Positions 30,047-38,468 of a stretch of DNA of 51,872 nucleotides are shown here, piece by piece. The notes beneath the pieces were generated by a model. That model saw nothing but the letters and a program-made list of their open reading frames with translations, had not been told where the DNA came from and did not search any database. The translations under genes and the position numbers were made by a program. This stretch comes from Gammaproteobacteria bacterium. Lineage in GTDB: Bacteria > Pseudomonadota > Gammaproteobacteria > Pseudomonadales > Pseudomonadaceae. The stretch is taken from the NCBI GenBank assembly GCA_018816095.1, contig JAHIWP010000025.1:1-51872 (forward strand). Reading direction: 5' to 3'. The stretch's first letter is position 1. Every line of letters begins with the position of its first letter.

Positions 30047-30699
30047 TCGGGCAGGTGCCCGGTTTTTACCCAGATCAGACAGCCCTGTTCACTGAACGGG
30101 GTGTGTTGCGACAGGTGTGGGCTGCGTAGCCAGCTGCCGGTAGGGTAGTCGCCGAACTCATCCTGAAAGGTGCCTTCGAGCACCAGAATTTCTTCGCCGC
30201 CCCAATGCCGGTGCGCATTGAAATAGGTGCCCGGTGCCCAACGCACCAGCGCCACATGCTCGGTGCCATGTTGATGCAGCGGCAATACCTGCAGGCCGGG
30301 GACCAAGCCCTGCCGCCATTCGGCGCGGTTGCTGTCGGTGACGACGTGTTGGTCATCTGCCGGGTCAAACTGCATGAGTTTGACGAAGATTGTGCAGCCT
30401 TCGCGGCTGAACGGCGCATGTTGGCTGCCGATTGGGTTACGCACATAGGTGCCGGCCGGGTAATCGCCGCGCTCGTCGGAGAACACGCCTTCCAGCACCA
30501 GAAACTCCTCACCGCCGGGGTGCTGGTGCGCGCTGAAGTGAGAGCCTGCGGCATAGCGCACGATGGAGGTCGCCCGTGCCTTTTCCTCACCAATGCGGTC
30601 GAGCATGCGCCGCTCTACACCGGGCATGGGCGATGCCACCCAAGGGCTGTCGTCTGGACGCACAAGCGCCCGCTGGCTGAAATCGGCGTTAAGTTGCAT
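30043..30699 (-). CDS. Two-cupin ChrR-like protein
   Basis: Protein of 218 aa with two tandem ChrR-type cupin domains. Metal-binding motifs are HQHPGGEEFLVLEG (about 58-71) and HRHWGGEEILVLEG (about 162-175), each with His, His and Glu. ChrR proper is an anti-sigma factor with a zinc N-terminal domain; this protein lacks that domain, so it is more likely a metal-dependent enzyme or sensor, as in related double-cupin proteins. It converges with the Old Yellow Enzyme gene with a 4-bp overlap. Confidence 0.78.
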   Translation of the reverse strand: MQLNADFSQRALVRPDDSPWVASPMPGVERRMLDRIGEEKARATSIVRYAAGSHFSAHQHPGGEEFLVLEGVFSDERGDYPAGTYVRNPIGSQHAPFSREGCTIFVKLMQFDPADDQHVVTDSNRAEWRQGLVPGLQVLPLHQHGTEHVALVRWAPGTYFNAHRHWGGEEILVLEGTFQDEFGDYPTGSWLRSPHLSQHTPFSEQGCLIWVKTGHLPD

Positions 30700-30762
30700 G
30701 GTTGAAATGACCTCTGGCTGGCGTTCAGCTTTATATACGCGGCACGCCAGCCTGTTTAGCGA

Positions 30763-31446
30763 TTAGTGGCTGTTTAGCAGCGTGATCAGTGCTTCGGCGG
30801 TGGCCTCTGAGGACGCCGGGTTTTGCCCGGTGATCAGCAGCCCGTCGACCTTCACATGGCTGTGCCAGTCGTTGACGCTGGAGTAGTGGCCGCCATTGGC
30901 GATCAGCATGTCCTGCACCAGAAACGGCACCACTGTGGTCAGCTGCACGGCTTCTTCTTCACTGTTGCTGAAACCGGTGACCTTCTTACCGCTGACCAGC
31001 GGCTGGCCGTTGGCGGCCTTGGTGTGGCGGAAGATGCCAGGGGCATGGCAGACCGCAGCAACCGGTTTGTGTGCCGCGATAAAGCCTTCAATCAAGGCAA
31101 TCGAGGTGGCATCTTCGGCCAAATCCCACAGCGGGCCGTGGCCACCGGGGTAGAACACCGCATCGAAATCGTCCGCTTTCACTTGGCTCAACGGCAGGGT
31201 ATTGGCCAATACCTGTTGCGCTTCGGGGTCTGCCTTGAAGCGTGTGGTGGCCGGGGTTTGCGCATCGGCATCATCGCTTTTCGGGTCAAGGGGTGGCTGG
31301 CCACCCTTAGGCGAGGCCAGGGTTAGCTGCGCGCCGGCGTCCTTGAATACGTAATAAGGCGCGGCAAACTCTTCCAGCCAGAAACCGGTCTTGTGGCCCG
31401 TGTCGCCGAGTTGGTCGTGGGAAGTCAGAACCAGCAGAATCTTCAT
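30763..31446 (-). CDS. DJ-1/PfpI family protein (Hsp31/glyoxalase III-like)
   Basis: Class I amidotransferase-like protein of 227 aa. The nucleophile elbow is AVCHAPG (Cys133-His134), with the partner Glu in FWLEEFAAPY (Glu25 or Glu26) and the DAVFYPGGHG loop. This arrangement is that of the YDR533c/Hsp31 branch, which detoxifies methylglyoxal or repairs glycated proteins. Cytosolic. It stands 63 bp before the cupin gene on the same strand and could share its transcript. Confidence 0.86.
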   Translation of the reverse strand: MKILLVLTSHDQLGDTGHKTGFWLEEFAAPYYVFKDAGAQLTLASPKGGQPPLDPKSDDADAQTPATTRFKADPEAQQVLANTLPLSQVKADDFDAVFYPGGHGPLWDLAEDATSIALIEGFIAAHKPVAAVCHAPGIFRHTKAANGQPLVSGKKVTGFSNSEEEAVQLTTVVPFLVQDMLIANGGHYSSVNDWHSHVKVDGLLITGQNPASSEATAEALITLLNSH

Positions 31447-31644
31447 AACGTGCTCCTTGTGGGCAAATGCCCATGGCTAGCGTGAATGGCGTACAGCATA
31501 GGAGCACTGCGGTGATTCGATAATTCAAAAGTTTTAATGTCGAGTATCGAGAGAATGAATACCCGGCAGCACTTTAGTGCCTATCCGTGCGCCTCGCCGC
31601 CCTGGCCTGACAAGGGGGTATCAACGTGGTAGCGTCGCTCCGAT

Positions 31645-33216
31645 TTAGGCCTGGGGCTTATAACCCAGGCGTAAACCACCCCAATGGCGGCCCTGAACCA
31701 TGATCGGCACCGACAGATCGTGCATCAGCTCGCCGGTGTCGCGCATATAGGTTTGCAGCAGCAACGGCTTTTGATGGCTGCCGCAGCGGATGCCGGTGCG
31801 GTCGTTGAACAGGCGTTTGCTGCGGCTCTTCAGGGTGTCTACGGTACGGTCACCGCAGGGCGGATGATTGAAAGCGTTGTTGTGGGTCGGTACATAGCCT
31901 TGCGGGGTACAGGCGATGGCGAATACCAGGCCTTCATGCTGGCTGAGCAGCGGCTCCTGAATACTTGGCAGCACCTGATCGGCATAGCGATCGAAACGGG
32001 TGCTGTATTTGGCTGGGAAGCTACCGGCAATCGGTTGGTAGTGGCGGTCGAACAGGTCGCTGGCGCTGACCCGGCCCCCCTGCATGTCGCTTTCGAACTG
32101 CGCGGCAATCTGCGCGGCGGCGTTGCGCGCCAGATCAAAAATACGCTGGTGATAATCGTCCAGGCCGACTTCGGCGAGTTGCTCGCTGATGCTTTCCGCC
32201 TGGCCGACCAGGCGCTCGGCAGCGTTACTGAGTTGGCGGGTTTGCCCTTCGCTGTCGTCGACATCGCCGCGCAATTGGCCAACGGCGACTGACAGTTCGG
32301 CCAGGCGTTCGTGGTTATGCCGGGTGCCGCTGTCGATCTGCCCAACCTGGGCTTCGACATCCTCGGCCAGCTCGGCAATCCCCTGCAATTGTTCGCCGGT
32401 GTGCTCGACCTGTTGCGCCGCCTGGGTGAGCTGTTCGGCTTGTTGTTGCATGTGGCTGACCACGGCAGCGCTTTGCTGGCGGATATCGCCGACGATCTGC
32501 GCGACCTCCTCGGTGGCGCTGCTGGTGCGCCCGGCCAGGTTGCGCACTTCATCGGCGACCACAGCAAAGCCGCGGCCGAGCTCACCGGCGCGGGCCGCTT
32601 CGATGGCCGCATTGAGCGCCAGCAGGCTGGTCTGGCTGGCGATGGACTGGATCACCTGGGTGACTTTCTCGATCTGTTCGGTGCGGCTGCTGAGGCCGTC
32701 GATCAGCTCGCGGCTGGTCGCCGTCTGCGCGCTCAATTGCTGCATGGCCTCGATGGCTTCACGCAGCGCGTGCTGCCCGCTGGCGCTGTTCTGGCGCACG
32801 TTTTGCGCGGCCAGCAGGGTTTGCTCGGCACGCTGAGCGTTGTCCTGCTCGGTGTGGGTAATCGCCTCGGCAGCCTGATTGATCTGCTCGGTAGCGCTCA
32901 GCTGCGAGTGCAGCTTGCCGGCCAGTTGCTGCGCCGCATGGGCTACTTCGGCAGCGGCCAGGGCGTTGTGGCAGGTTTGCTGCGACAGGCTCTGGCTAAG
33001 GTCGTTGAATGATGGATGCGGCGCATTGGCCTGCGCCAGCGGCTCTTCATGTTGACGCTGCCAGGGCCCGAGCCAGGGCCAGAGCGCTAACAGCAGGAAC
33101 GACGGAATGCTGACAAACCAGGGCAGCTGGACCTGTTGATAGGCCGCCATTAATCCGGCCAGCCCAATGGCGTGCAGCAGGCAAGCCTTGGGATAGGTAA
33201 TAAACGCGGAGCGCAT
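31645..33216 (-). CDS. Methyl-accepting chemotaxis protein with C-terminal sensor-like extension
   Basis: Chemoreceptor of 523 aa. Two hydrophobic segments in the first 55 residues are joined by a very short loop, so there is no periplasmic sensor domain. The signalling hairpin follows, with the tip sequence [20 protein letters not shown]. After it comes an extension of about 150 residues ([14 protein letters not shown] to [11 protein letters not shown]) rich in conserved His, Cys and Trp, which probably senses a cytoplasmic signal. ATG 33216 was chosen because GAGG lies 6-7 bases before it; 33228 and further starts are also in frame. No che genes are nearby. Confidence 0.85.
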   Translation of the reverse strand: MRSAFITYPKACLLHAIGLAGLMAAYQQVQLPWFVSIPSFLLLALWPWLGPWQRQHEEPLAQANAPHPSFNDLSQSLSQQTCHNALAAAEVAHAAQQLAGKLHSQLSATEQINQAAEAITHTEQDNAQRAEQTLLAAQNVRQNSASGQHALREAIEAMQQLSAQTATSRELIDGLSSRTEQIEKVTQVIQSIASQTSLLALNAAIEAARAGELGRGFAVVADEVRNLAGRTSSATEEVAQIVGDIRQQSAAVVSHMQQQAEQLTQAAQQVEHTGEQLQGIAELAEDVEAQVGQIDSGTRHNHERLAELSVAVGQLRGDVDDSEGQTRQLSNAAERLVGQAESISEQLAEVGLDDYHQRIFDLARNAAAQIAAQFESDMQGGRVSASDLFDRHYQPIAGSFPAKYSTRFDRYADQVLPSIQEPLLSQHEGLVFAIACTPQGYVPTHNNAFNHPPCGDRTVDTLKSRSKRLFNDRTGIRCGSHQKPLLLQTYMRDTGELMHDLSVPIMVQGRHWGGLRLGYKPQA

Positions 33217-33517
33217 GACAAACCTCATTATTCTTATTCTGGCCCAAGTAAGACCAGAAACGGCCTGTGGCGCGCCGCTATGCAGTGGGCGAGCCATGCC
33301 TGCTGGAACCTGGGTGCGTGCAGCTCGATATGCCTGCTCAGGCAATCGGCCGCTGTCGACAATTCTATAGACCATAGTGGGTGACGTTCCCTGCGGCCAA
33401 CCTTTACTGAGAGGTTGATTCGAGCAGCCATGGGCGTATTCGGCCATGACACTTTGGTCGCAGGTGGGTTAATCACTTAGCGTTTGGTTAACCCCGCGGG
33501 GCTAGAGCGCCGAGCGG
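33217..33517. other. Intergenic region between the chemoreceptor and the flavoprotein gene
   Basis: In these 301 bases I see two small palindromes and no gene: TGCCTGCTCAGGCA (33329-33342) and ACCCCGCGGGG (33490-33500). The second lies 18 bases past the stop of the six-gene ars-type operon and may aid its termination, although it has no T run. Confidence 0.4.
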
Positions 33518-34591
33518 TTAAAAACGATGACGCTGGATAAAACCCTTATCAAGAAAATCTTTCCAGCGACCATACAGTTGCCCGCCGGCGCTGTAGCCGT
33601 GCCAGTCCAGCAGGGCACCGCCGTCACCGGTGGCCAGCAGGGCCAGGCTCTGTCGCTGCGGGCGGTAGCGTTTGAGCGGCAAACCGCGCAGCGCCGCACT
33701 CAGGTTGGTGGCCAGCACCGGGCCCTGGCGCACCGCATACACCCCGCTCTTGCGTGCACCGGGCAGGCTGGCGCAGTCGCCCACGGCAAAAATAGTCGGG
33801 TGGGTGTAGCTCTGCAGGGTGGGTGCAATCAGCACAAAGCCGCGCTCATCGCAGCCCAGGCCGCTGTGCTGTGGCCAGGCAAAGGCCTTGGCGCCGCTGG
33901 CCAGTAATAACCGTTGGCCGCGCCAGACCGGCGCATTAGCGCTGAGCAGGCAGTCGTTCTCGATGCGGCTGATTGGGCAATCCTCGCGCACTTCTACGCG
34001 GTGTTGGCGCAAGTGGCCGAGCGCGCGCAAACGCAGCCCAGGGGACAAACCATCGAGCAGATGGCCGGCGCAGAACAGGGACAGGTGCGGCACTTTATCG
34101 GCCAAGGCCAGGGCCAACTCGACCCCCGCCGCACCGCCACCGAGAATGGCCATGGGCTGAGGCGTGGCCTGCCACTGCTGCCAACCGGCCAGGAATTTAT
34201 CAAAGGGTTTGACGGCCAGCAGCTGCATGGCCTCGCCCTGCTGCGGCGGTGCGCTGATCTGCGCGCCGACGTTTAGCGATAACCAGCTGGCGTCGAGGGT
34301 GCGGCCATCATCAAGCTGCACCTGCTGCTGGGCGGCGGACAAGCTTTCCACCGGGCTGATGATCAGCTCAACCTTGGCCGCGCGACACAAGGCTTGCAGC
34401 TCTACCTGGCAATCAGCAGCGCTATGCCGGCCGGCCAGCAGCCCGGGCAACATGCCGGAATACCAGGCCACCGGTCCGGCACTCAGCAGGGCGATCCGCC
34501 CCGGCGGCCGTTCGACCAAGGCCCAGCGCCGCAACACCCCGAGGTGAGCGTGGCCGGCGCCGATTAATAGCAGGTCATAGTGATGAGTCAC
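33518..34591 (-). CDS. NDH-2/SelD-type FAD oxidoreductase
   Basis: Pyridine-nucleotide-disulfide-oxidoreductase-fold flavoprotein of 357 aa. The FAD motif is LLIGAGHAHLGVLRRW, the NAD motif is ILGGGAAGVELALALAD, and AVGDCA closes the FAD site. There is no redox cysteine pair. The N-terminal sequence style (GAGHAHL, AWYSGMLPGLLAGR) is that of the flavoprotein domain found fused in front of selenophosphate synthetase SelD in many bacteria; here the SelD part is absent. It is the last gene of the arsS operon, 64 bp after the DUF3047 gene. The substrate is unknown. Confidence 0.82.
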   Translation of the reverse strand: MTHHYDLLLIGAGHAHLGVLRRWALVERPPGRIALLSAGPVAWYSGMLPGLLAGRHSAADCQVELQALCRAAKVELIISPVESLSAAQQQVQLDDGRTLDASWLSLNVGAQISAPPQQGEAMQLLAVKPFDKFLAGWQQWQATPQPMAILGGGAAGVELALALADKVPHLSLFCAGHLLDGLSPGLRLRALGHLRQHRVEVREDCPISRIENDCLLSANAPVWRGQRLLLASGAKAFAWPQHSGLGCDERGFVLIAPTLQSYTHPTIFAVGDCASLPGARKSGVYAVRQGPVLATNLSAALRGLPLKRYRPQRQSLALLATGDGGALLDWHGYSAGGQLYGRWKDFLDKGFIQRHRF

Positions 34592-34655
34592 GCCAAGCTT
34601 CCATAGGTTGGGTGTCTGACAGTGGCTGCATGGTAAAGACTTACCCGCGCTGTTG

Positions 34656-35366
34656 TCAGGGCAGCTTGCGTATTTGTGGTGCGGCGAAATAACTGGTCAC
34701 GCTTTCACCGGTGTTGTCGCTGTCGGCAGCGAACACCACACCGAGGATCTTGCGTGGCGCGCTGCCGAAGGCGGCAGTGGCGTCGGCGCGTAGATCGCGG
34801 GATTCCGTCAGCCACTCGCCCAGTGCGGCTTCTGGGCCGCGCAGCACGCGCATTTCCACGGTTTCGGTGTAGGCGCTGCGGGCATGGCTACCGGGGGCTT
34901 CACGGTTATCCCAGACGTAGCTAAGGGTCGCCGCCGGCAAGTCGGGGTCGAAGAAGGTGCGCGCCAGCCGCAGCTTTTGCCGGGTGACAAAACTCAGCGA
35001 GTCCAGTGGGTAATCCAGCAGCACATAGACCCGTGCGGCGTAGTCATCGCCTTCGCGGGTGGCGAAACGGGCCTGATCCAGATGCTGTTCGGTGCGCCAC
35101 TGCCAGCTCAGCTGCCAGGGCTGATCGCCAGGTAGATCGAGCGGATGTAACAGCCCGCCGGCAGCCGCATCGGCGTTGATGCGTAAGACAGATTGGCCGT
35201 CCAGCTCGACCAGCGTGCGCTGCGATGGCTTGAGTTTGGGAATGTCTGCCAGCTTCCACGGCGTCGACCATGCAGCTGCCGGCGGGCCTGCTGTCCAGGG
35301 CGTCAGCAGGTTCTCCGCCTGGGTCAGCGGTGCGGCGAGGATGAGCCCCAGCACTAACGTGCGCAT
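34656..35366 (-). CDS. Secreted DUF3047 protein
   Basis: Protein of 236 aa with a short signal peptide (MRTLVLGLILAAPLTQA). The body is a beta-rich DUF3047 domain: WQLSWQWRTEQHLDQ, GDDYAARVYVLLDYPL, LSYVWDNREAPGS and ILGVVFAADSDNTGE. The fold suggests a jelly-roll carbohydrate- or ligand-binding protein in the periplasm. The ATG shares one base with the stop of the preceding gene (TGATG), so it is translated in coupling with the TVP38 oxidoreductase. The role in the operon is unknown. Confidence 0.83.
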   Translation of the reverse strand: MRTLVLGLILAAPLTQAENLLTPWTAGPPAAAWSTPWKLADIPKLKPSQRTLVELDGQSVLRINADAAAGGLLHPLDLPGDQPWQLSWQWRTEQHLDQARFATREGDDYAARVYVLLDYPLDSLSFVTRQKLRLARTFFDPDLPAATLSYVWDNREAPGSHARSAYTETVEMRVLRGPEAALGEWLTESRDLRADATAAFGSAPRKILGVVFAADSDNTGESVTSYFAAPQIRKLP

Positions 35367-37507
35367 CAGCTGCGCCGCCAGGTGTGGAAGTGCTCGACCA
35401 ACCGCAGCAGCCCTTGCGGGGCATGGGCGCGTTTCCATTCGCCGGCGGCGTACTTGTTCGCCTCGCTCATGGTCGGGTAGCTGTGGATGGTGCCGAGAAT
35501 TTTGTTCAGGCCCAGGTTGTACTTCATCGCCAGCACGTACTCGGTGAGCAGTTCACCGGCGTGTTCGCCAACGATAGTGACGCCGAGAATGCGGTCTTTG
35601 CCGGGCGTGGTCAGCACCTGCACATAGCCATGGGCGGCCTCATCGGCGATGGCGCGGTCGAGGTCGTCGATGCTGTAGCGGGTCACTTCATAGGCGACGT
35701 TTTGCGCTTGTGCTTCCGCTTCACTGAGGCCAACGCGGGCTACTTCCGGGTCAGTGAAGGTGCAGTGTGGAATCACCCGGTAATCCGCCTTGAAGCGTTT
35801 AAAACCGGCAAACAGCGCGTTGACCGCCGCGTACCAGGCTTGGTGGGCCGCCACGTGGGTGAACTGATACGGCCCGGTGACATCGCCCACCGCAAATATA
35901 TTGGGGAAGCGCGTGGCCAGGTATTCGTCAGTCTCCAACGTGCCATTGTCGCGCAGCGTCAGGCCTAGCTCCTCAGCCCCGTAGCCGCTGACATTAGCTT
36001 TACGGCCGAGGGCCAGCAGCAGGCAGTCGAAGGCGATGGTCACCGGTTCGCCGGTGTCCAGGTTGCGGGCGATCATGCGGGTTTCGCCGTCGACCACTTC
36101 AAAGCGCTCGGCCTGATGACCCAGGCGCAGGTCGACGCCGTCGGCACGCAGGCTGGCCATTACCGCTTCGCTGGCGTTGGCGTCTTCACGGGGCAGCAGG
36201 CGGCCACCGCGTTCCACTTGAATCACTTGGCTGCCAAGGCGTTGGAAGGCCTGCGAGAGTTCGCAACCAATCGGCCCGCCGCCCAACACCAGCAGCCAGC
36301 GCGGCTGCTGGCGCAGGGTCCAGATGGTGTCGGAGGTGTAAGCCTGCACCTGCTCAAGGCCAGGAATATCGGGCACGAACGGCCGCGCGCCGGCGGCGAT
36401 GATCAGGTTGCGGCTGCTCAGGGTTTGGCCATTGACCTCGACGGTCCAGGGCGAAAGGATCTTCGCTTCACCCTCAATCACTTCGACGCCCAGGCCGGTG
36501 TAGCGCTCCACCGAGTCATGCGGCTCGATGTCGGCGATCACCCGCTGGATGCGCTGCATCACGGCTGGGAAATCCACCTGGCCCTGCACGCCGGTAAAGC
36601 CCAGGGCTTCACCCTTTTTCAGTTCGTTGGCCAGTTTGGCCGAGCGCAGCAGCGCCTTGGAGGGTACGCAGCCGGTGTTGAGGCAGTCGCCGCCCATTTG
36701 GTGTTTTTCGATCAAGCTGACCTTGGCCTTCACCGCCGCGGCGATATAGGCGCTGACCAGGCCACCGGCGCCGGCACCAATCACCACCAGGTTGCGGTCG
36801 AAGGTCTTGGGTTTGTGCCAGCCGGCATACACCCGACGCGCCTGGATCAGCCCGAGCAGTTTGCGTGCAATCAGCGGGAACACCCCGAGCAGCACAAAGG
36901 CGCCGAGCAGCCCTGGCGAGAGGATGCCGGACAACGACTCCAGCTGGCCCAGCTCACGCCCGGCATTCACGTACACCAGGGTGCCGGGCAGCATGCCGAG
37001 CTGGCTGACCCACCAATAGGTGCGCAGCGGCAGGCGGGTCAGGCCCATGGCCAGGTTGATCAGGAAGAACGGAAACAGTGGCACCAGACGCAGGGCGAAC
37101 AGGTAGAACGCCCCTTCCCGCTCGACCCCGGCATCGATGCTCGCCAGGCGTTTGCCGAAGCGGCTCTGCACCCAGTCACGCAGCAGAAAGCGGCTGCTGA
37201 GCATGGCCAGGCTCGCGCCCAACGTGGAGGCAAAGGAAATCAGCACGAAGCCTTCGATCAACCCGAACAGCGCCCCGCCGAGCAAGGTCATCAGCGCCGC
37301 GCCGGGTAAGGAAAGTGCCGTGACCGCGACATAGGCGAGAAAGAACAGCCCCGCCGCCAGCCAGGGCTGCTCGGCGACCTGGGTGTTGAGTGCAACTTGC
37401 TGCGCTTTCAGCGCCTCAAGGTTGAGGTACTGGCCAATGTCGAAGACAAAAAAACTGCCGAGCAATGCGAGGATCAAGCCCATCAGGGCGATTTTGCGGC
37501 TATTCAT
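35366..37507 (-). CDS. TVP38/SNARE-associated membrane domain fused to a MerA-type disulfide oxidoreductase
   Basis: Fusion protein of 713 aa. Residues 1-230 form a TVP38/TMEM64 (DedA-like) membrane domain with about six helices, including SLPGAALMTLLGGALFG. Residues 238-713 are a flavoprotein disulfide reductase: FAD motif VVIGAGAGGL (242-250), redox pair GGDCLNTGCVPSK (Cys275, Cys280), a GGGPIGCEL NAD motif and the C-terminal partner HSYPTMSE. The N-terminal heavy-metal domain and C-terminal Cys pair of mercuric reductase are absent. It probably transfers electrons to a thiol, arsenic, selenium or similar substrate at the membrane. It overlaps both neighbours in the operon. Confidence 0.88.
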   Translation of the reverse strand: MNSRKIALMGLILALLGSFFVFDIGQYLNLEALKAQQVALNTQVAEQPWLAAGLFFLAYVAVTALSLPGAALMTLLGGALFGLIEGFVLISFASTLGASLAMLSSRFLLRDWVQSRFGKRLASIDAGVEREGAFYLFALRLVPLFPFFLINLAMGLTRLPLRTYWWVSQLGMLPGTLVYVNAGRELGQLESLSGILSPGLLGAFVLLGVFPLIARKLLGLIQARRVYAGWHKPKTFDRNLVVIGAGAGGLVSAYIAAAVKAKVSLIEKHQMGGDCLNTGCVPSKALLRSAKLANELKKGEALGFTGVQGQVDFPAVMQRIQRVIADIEPHDSVERYTGLGVEVIEGEAKILSPWTVEVNGQTLSSRNLIIAAGARPFVPDIPGLEQVQAYTSDTIWTLRQQPRWLLVLGGGPIGCELSQAFQRLGSQVIQVERGGRLLPREDANASEAVMASLRADGVDLRLGHQAERFEVVDGETRMIARNLDTGEPVTIAFDCLLLALGRKANVSGYGAEELGLTLRDNGTLETDEYLATRFPNIFAVGDVTGPYQFTHVAAHQAWYAAVNALFAGFKRFKADYRVIPHCTFTDPEVARVGLSEAEAQAQNVAYEVTRYSIDDLDRAIADEAAHGYVQVLTTPGKDRILGVTIVGEHAGELLTEYVLAMKYNLGLNKILGTIHSYPTMSEANKYAAGEWKRAHAPQGLLRLVEHFHTWRRS

Positions 37508-38468
37508 CAGTCAGCGCCTCCAGGGCGCAGAGGCTTTGGCACAGGCTAAAACCGGCCAGCAGGGCCTGCGACGGTTGATCCGCCACAGTGCCAAGAATAC
37601 GTGAGCGATAGGACTGCGCCGCCGGGCTGTGGGCGGGCCACTGGCGGTCGAAGTCGGCGAGAAAGGCAGCGTGGTCGTAGTTCAGCGGCAGGGCCTCGAT
37701 AAACAATCCGTCGCGTTGGCAGCGATACAGCGCCGCCGGGTGTGGCGTGGTGGCGATGCGGCTGAGCAGGCCATAGCGACCGCCGGCGAAGTTGGGCAGG
37801 CCGGCCGCGCCGTTATTGACCAACGCGCCATGCTTAAGGTTCAGCGCGACGGCGGCGCAGCTATGGCTGGTGGCCAATACGCGAATGTTCTGTGCGTGTA
37901 GCCAGGCATCAAGCTGCTGTTGGCGGGCCGGTTCACTCAGTGCCTCGCGCGAGCAATTCCAGCCGGCCAGGGACTGCTCATCGCCATGGCTGATGGCGAT
38001 GCGTTGCCCGCCGACGCTGACCAGCGCTGTACTCGGGCGCGCAGCCAAGCGCTCGGCCATACCGGGCAAGCTTTGCACGGTGCCATTTAGCACCTGCTGA
38101 ATGGCATTGGAACGTTCGACTACTTGGTCGTCCACGTTCATCGGGTAGGCGCAGCCGCAGCCGGCACCGCTGTCGTCGGCGCGGCCCAGCTCGGTTTCGA
38201 CATTACCGCGCAGGGTCAGGTGTACGCTCAGCCCTTCTTCAATCTGCTGGAAAATTTGCGGGTCGCGGTCAAACCAGTGGGCATCGCCGTTGAACACCAC
38301 CCGGGCATTGGGTTCGGCCGCCAGGCGCCGTTGCAGCGCTGCCAAGGCCTGACGGTTGCCATACAGGCCGCCGACGACATACAGCACTTGGCAGTCGAAC
38401 AGCGGCTCGCCGCTAAAGGCCTCAGGTGCCAGGCGGTAATCCAGCGGGCAATCGCGGCCAGCGCGCAT
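37500..38468 (-). CDS. Metallophosphoesterase-fold protein with degenerate first motif
   Basis: Protein of 322 aa in which the calcineurin-like order can be traced: VVGGLYGN (motif I; normally D-x-H-G-N), FNGDAHWFD (motif II, GDxxD), LRGNVETE (motif III, GN(H/V)(D/E)), AISHGD and ATSHSC (later His motifs). Motif I has lost both metal ligands, so activity is doubtful or altered. A CGCAYP cysteine patch lies near residue 107. The start shares one base with the symporter stop (TGATG), and its end overlaps the next gene by 8 bp. I place it in the operon as an accessory enzyme or sensor. Confidence 0.72.
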   Translation of the reverse strand: MRAGRDCPLDYRLAPEAFSGEPLFDCQVLYVVGGLYGNRQALAALQRRLAAEPNARVVFNGDAHWFDRDPQIFQQIEEGLSVHLTLRGNVETELGRADDSGAGCGCAYPMNVDDQVVERSNAIQQVLNGTVQSLPGMAERLAARPSTALVSVGGQRIAISHGDEQSLAGWNCSREALSEPARQQQLDAWLHAQNIRVLATSHSCAAVALNLKHGALVNNGAAGLPNFAGGRYGLLSRIATTPHPAALYRCQRDGLFIEALPLNYDHAAFLADFDRQWPAHSPAAQSYRSRILGTVADQPSQALLAGFSLCQSLCALEALTDE

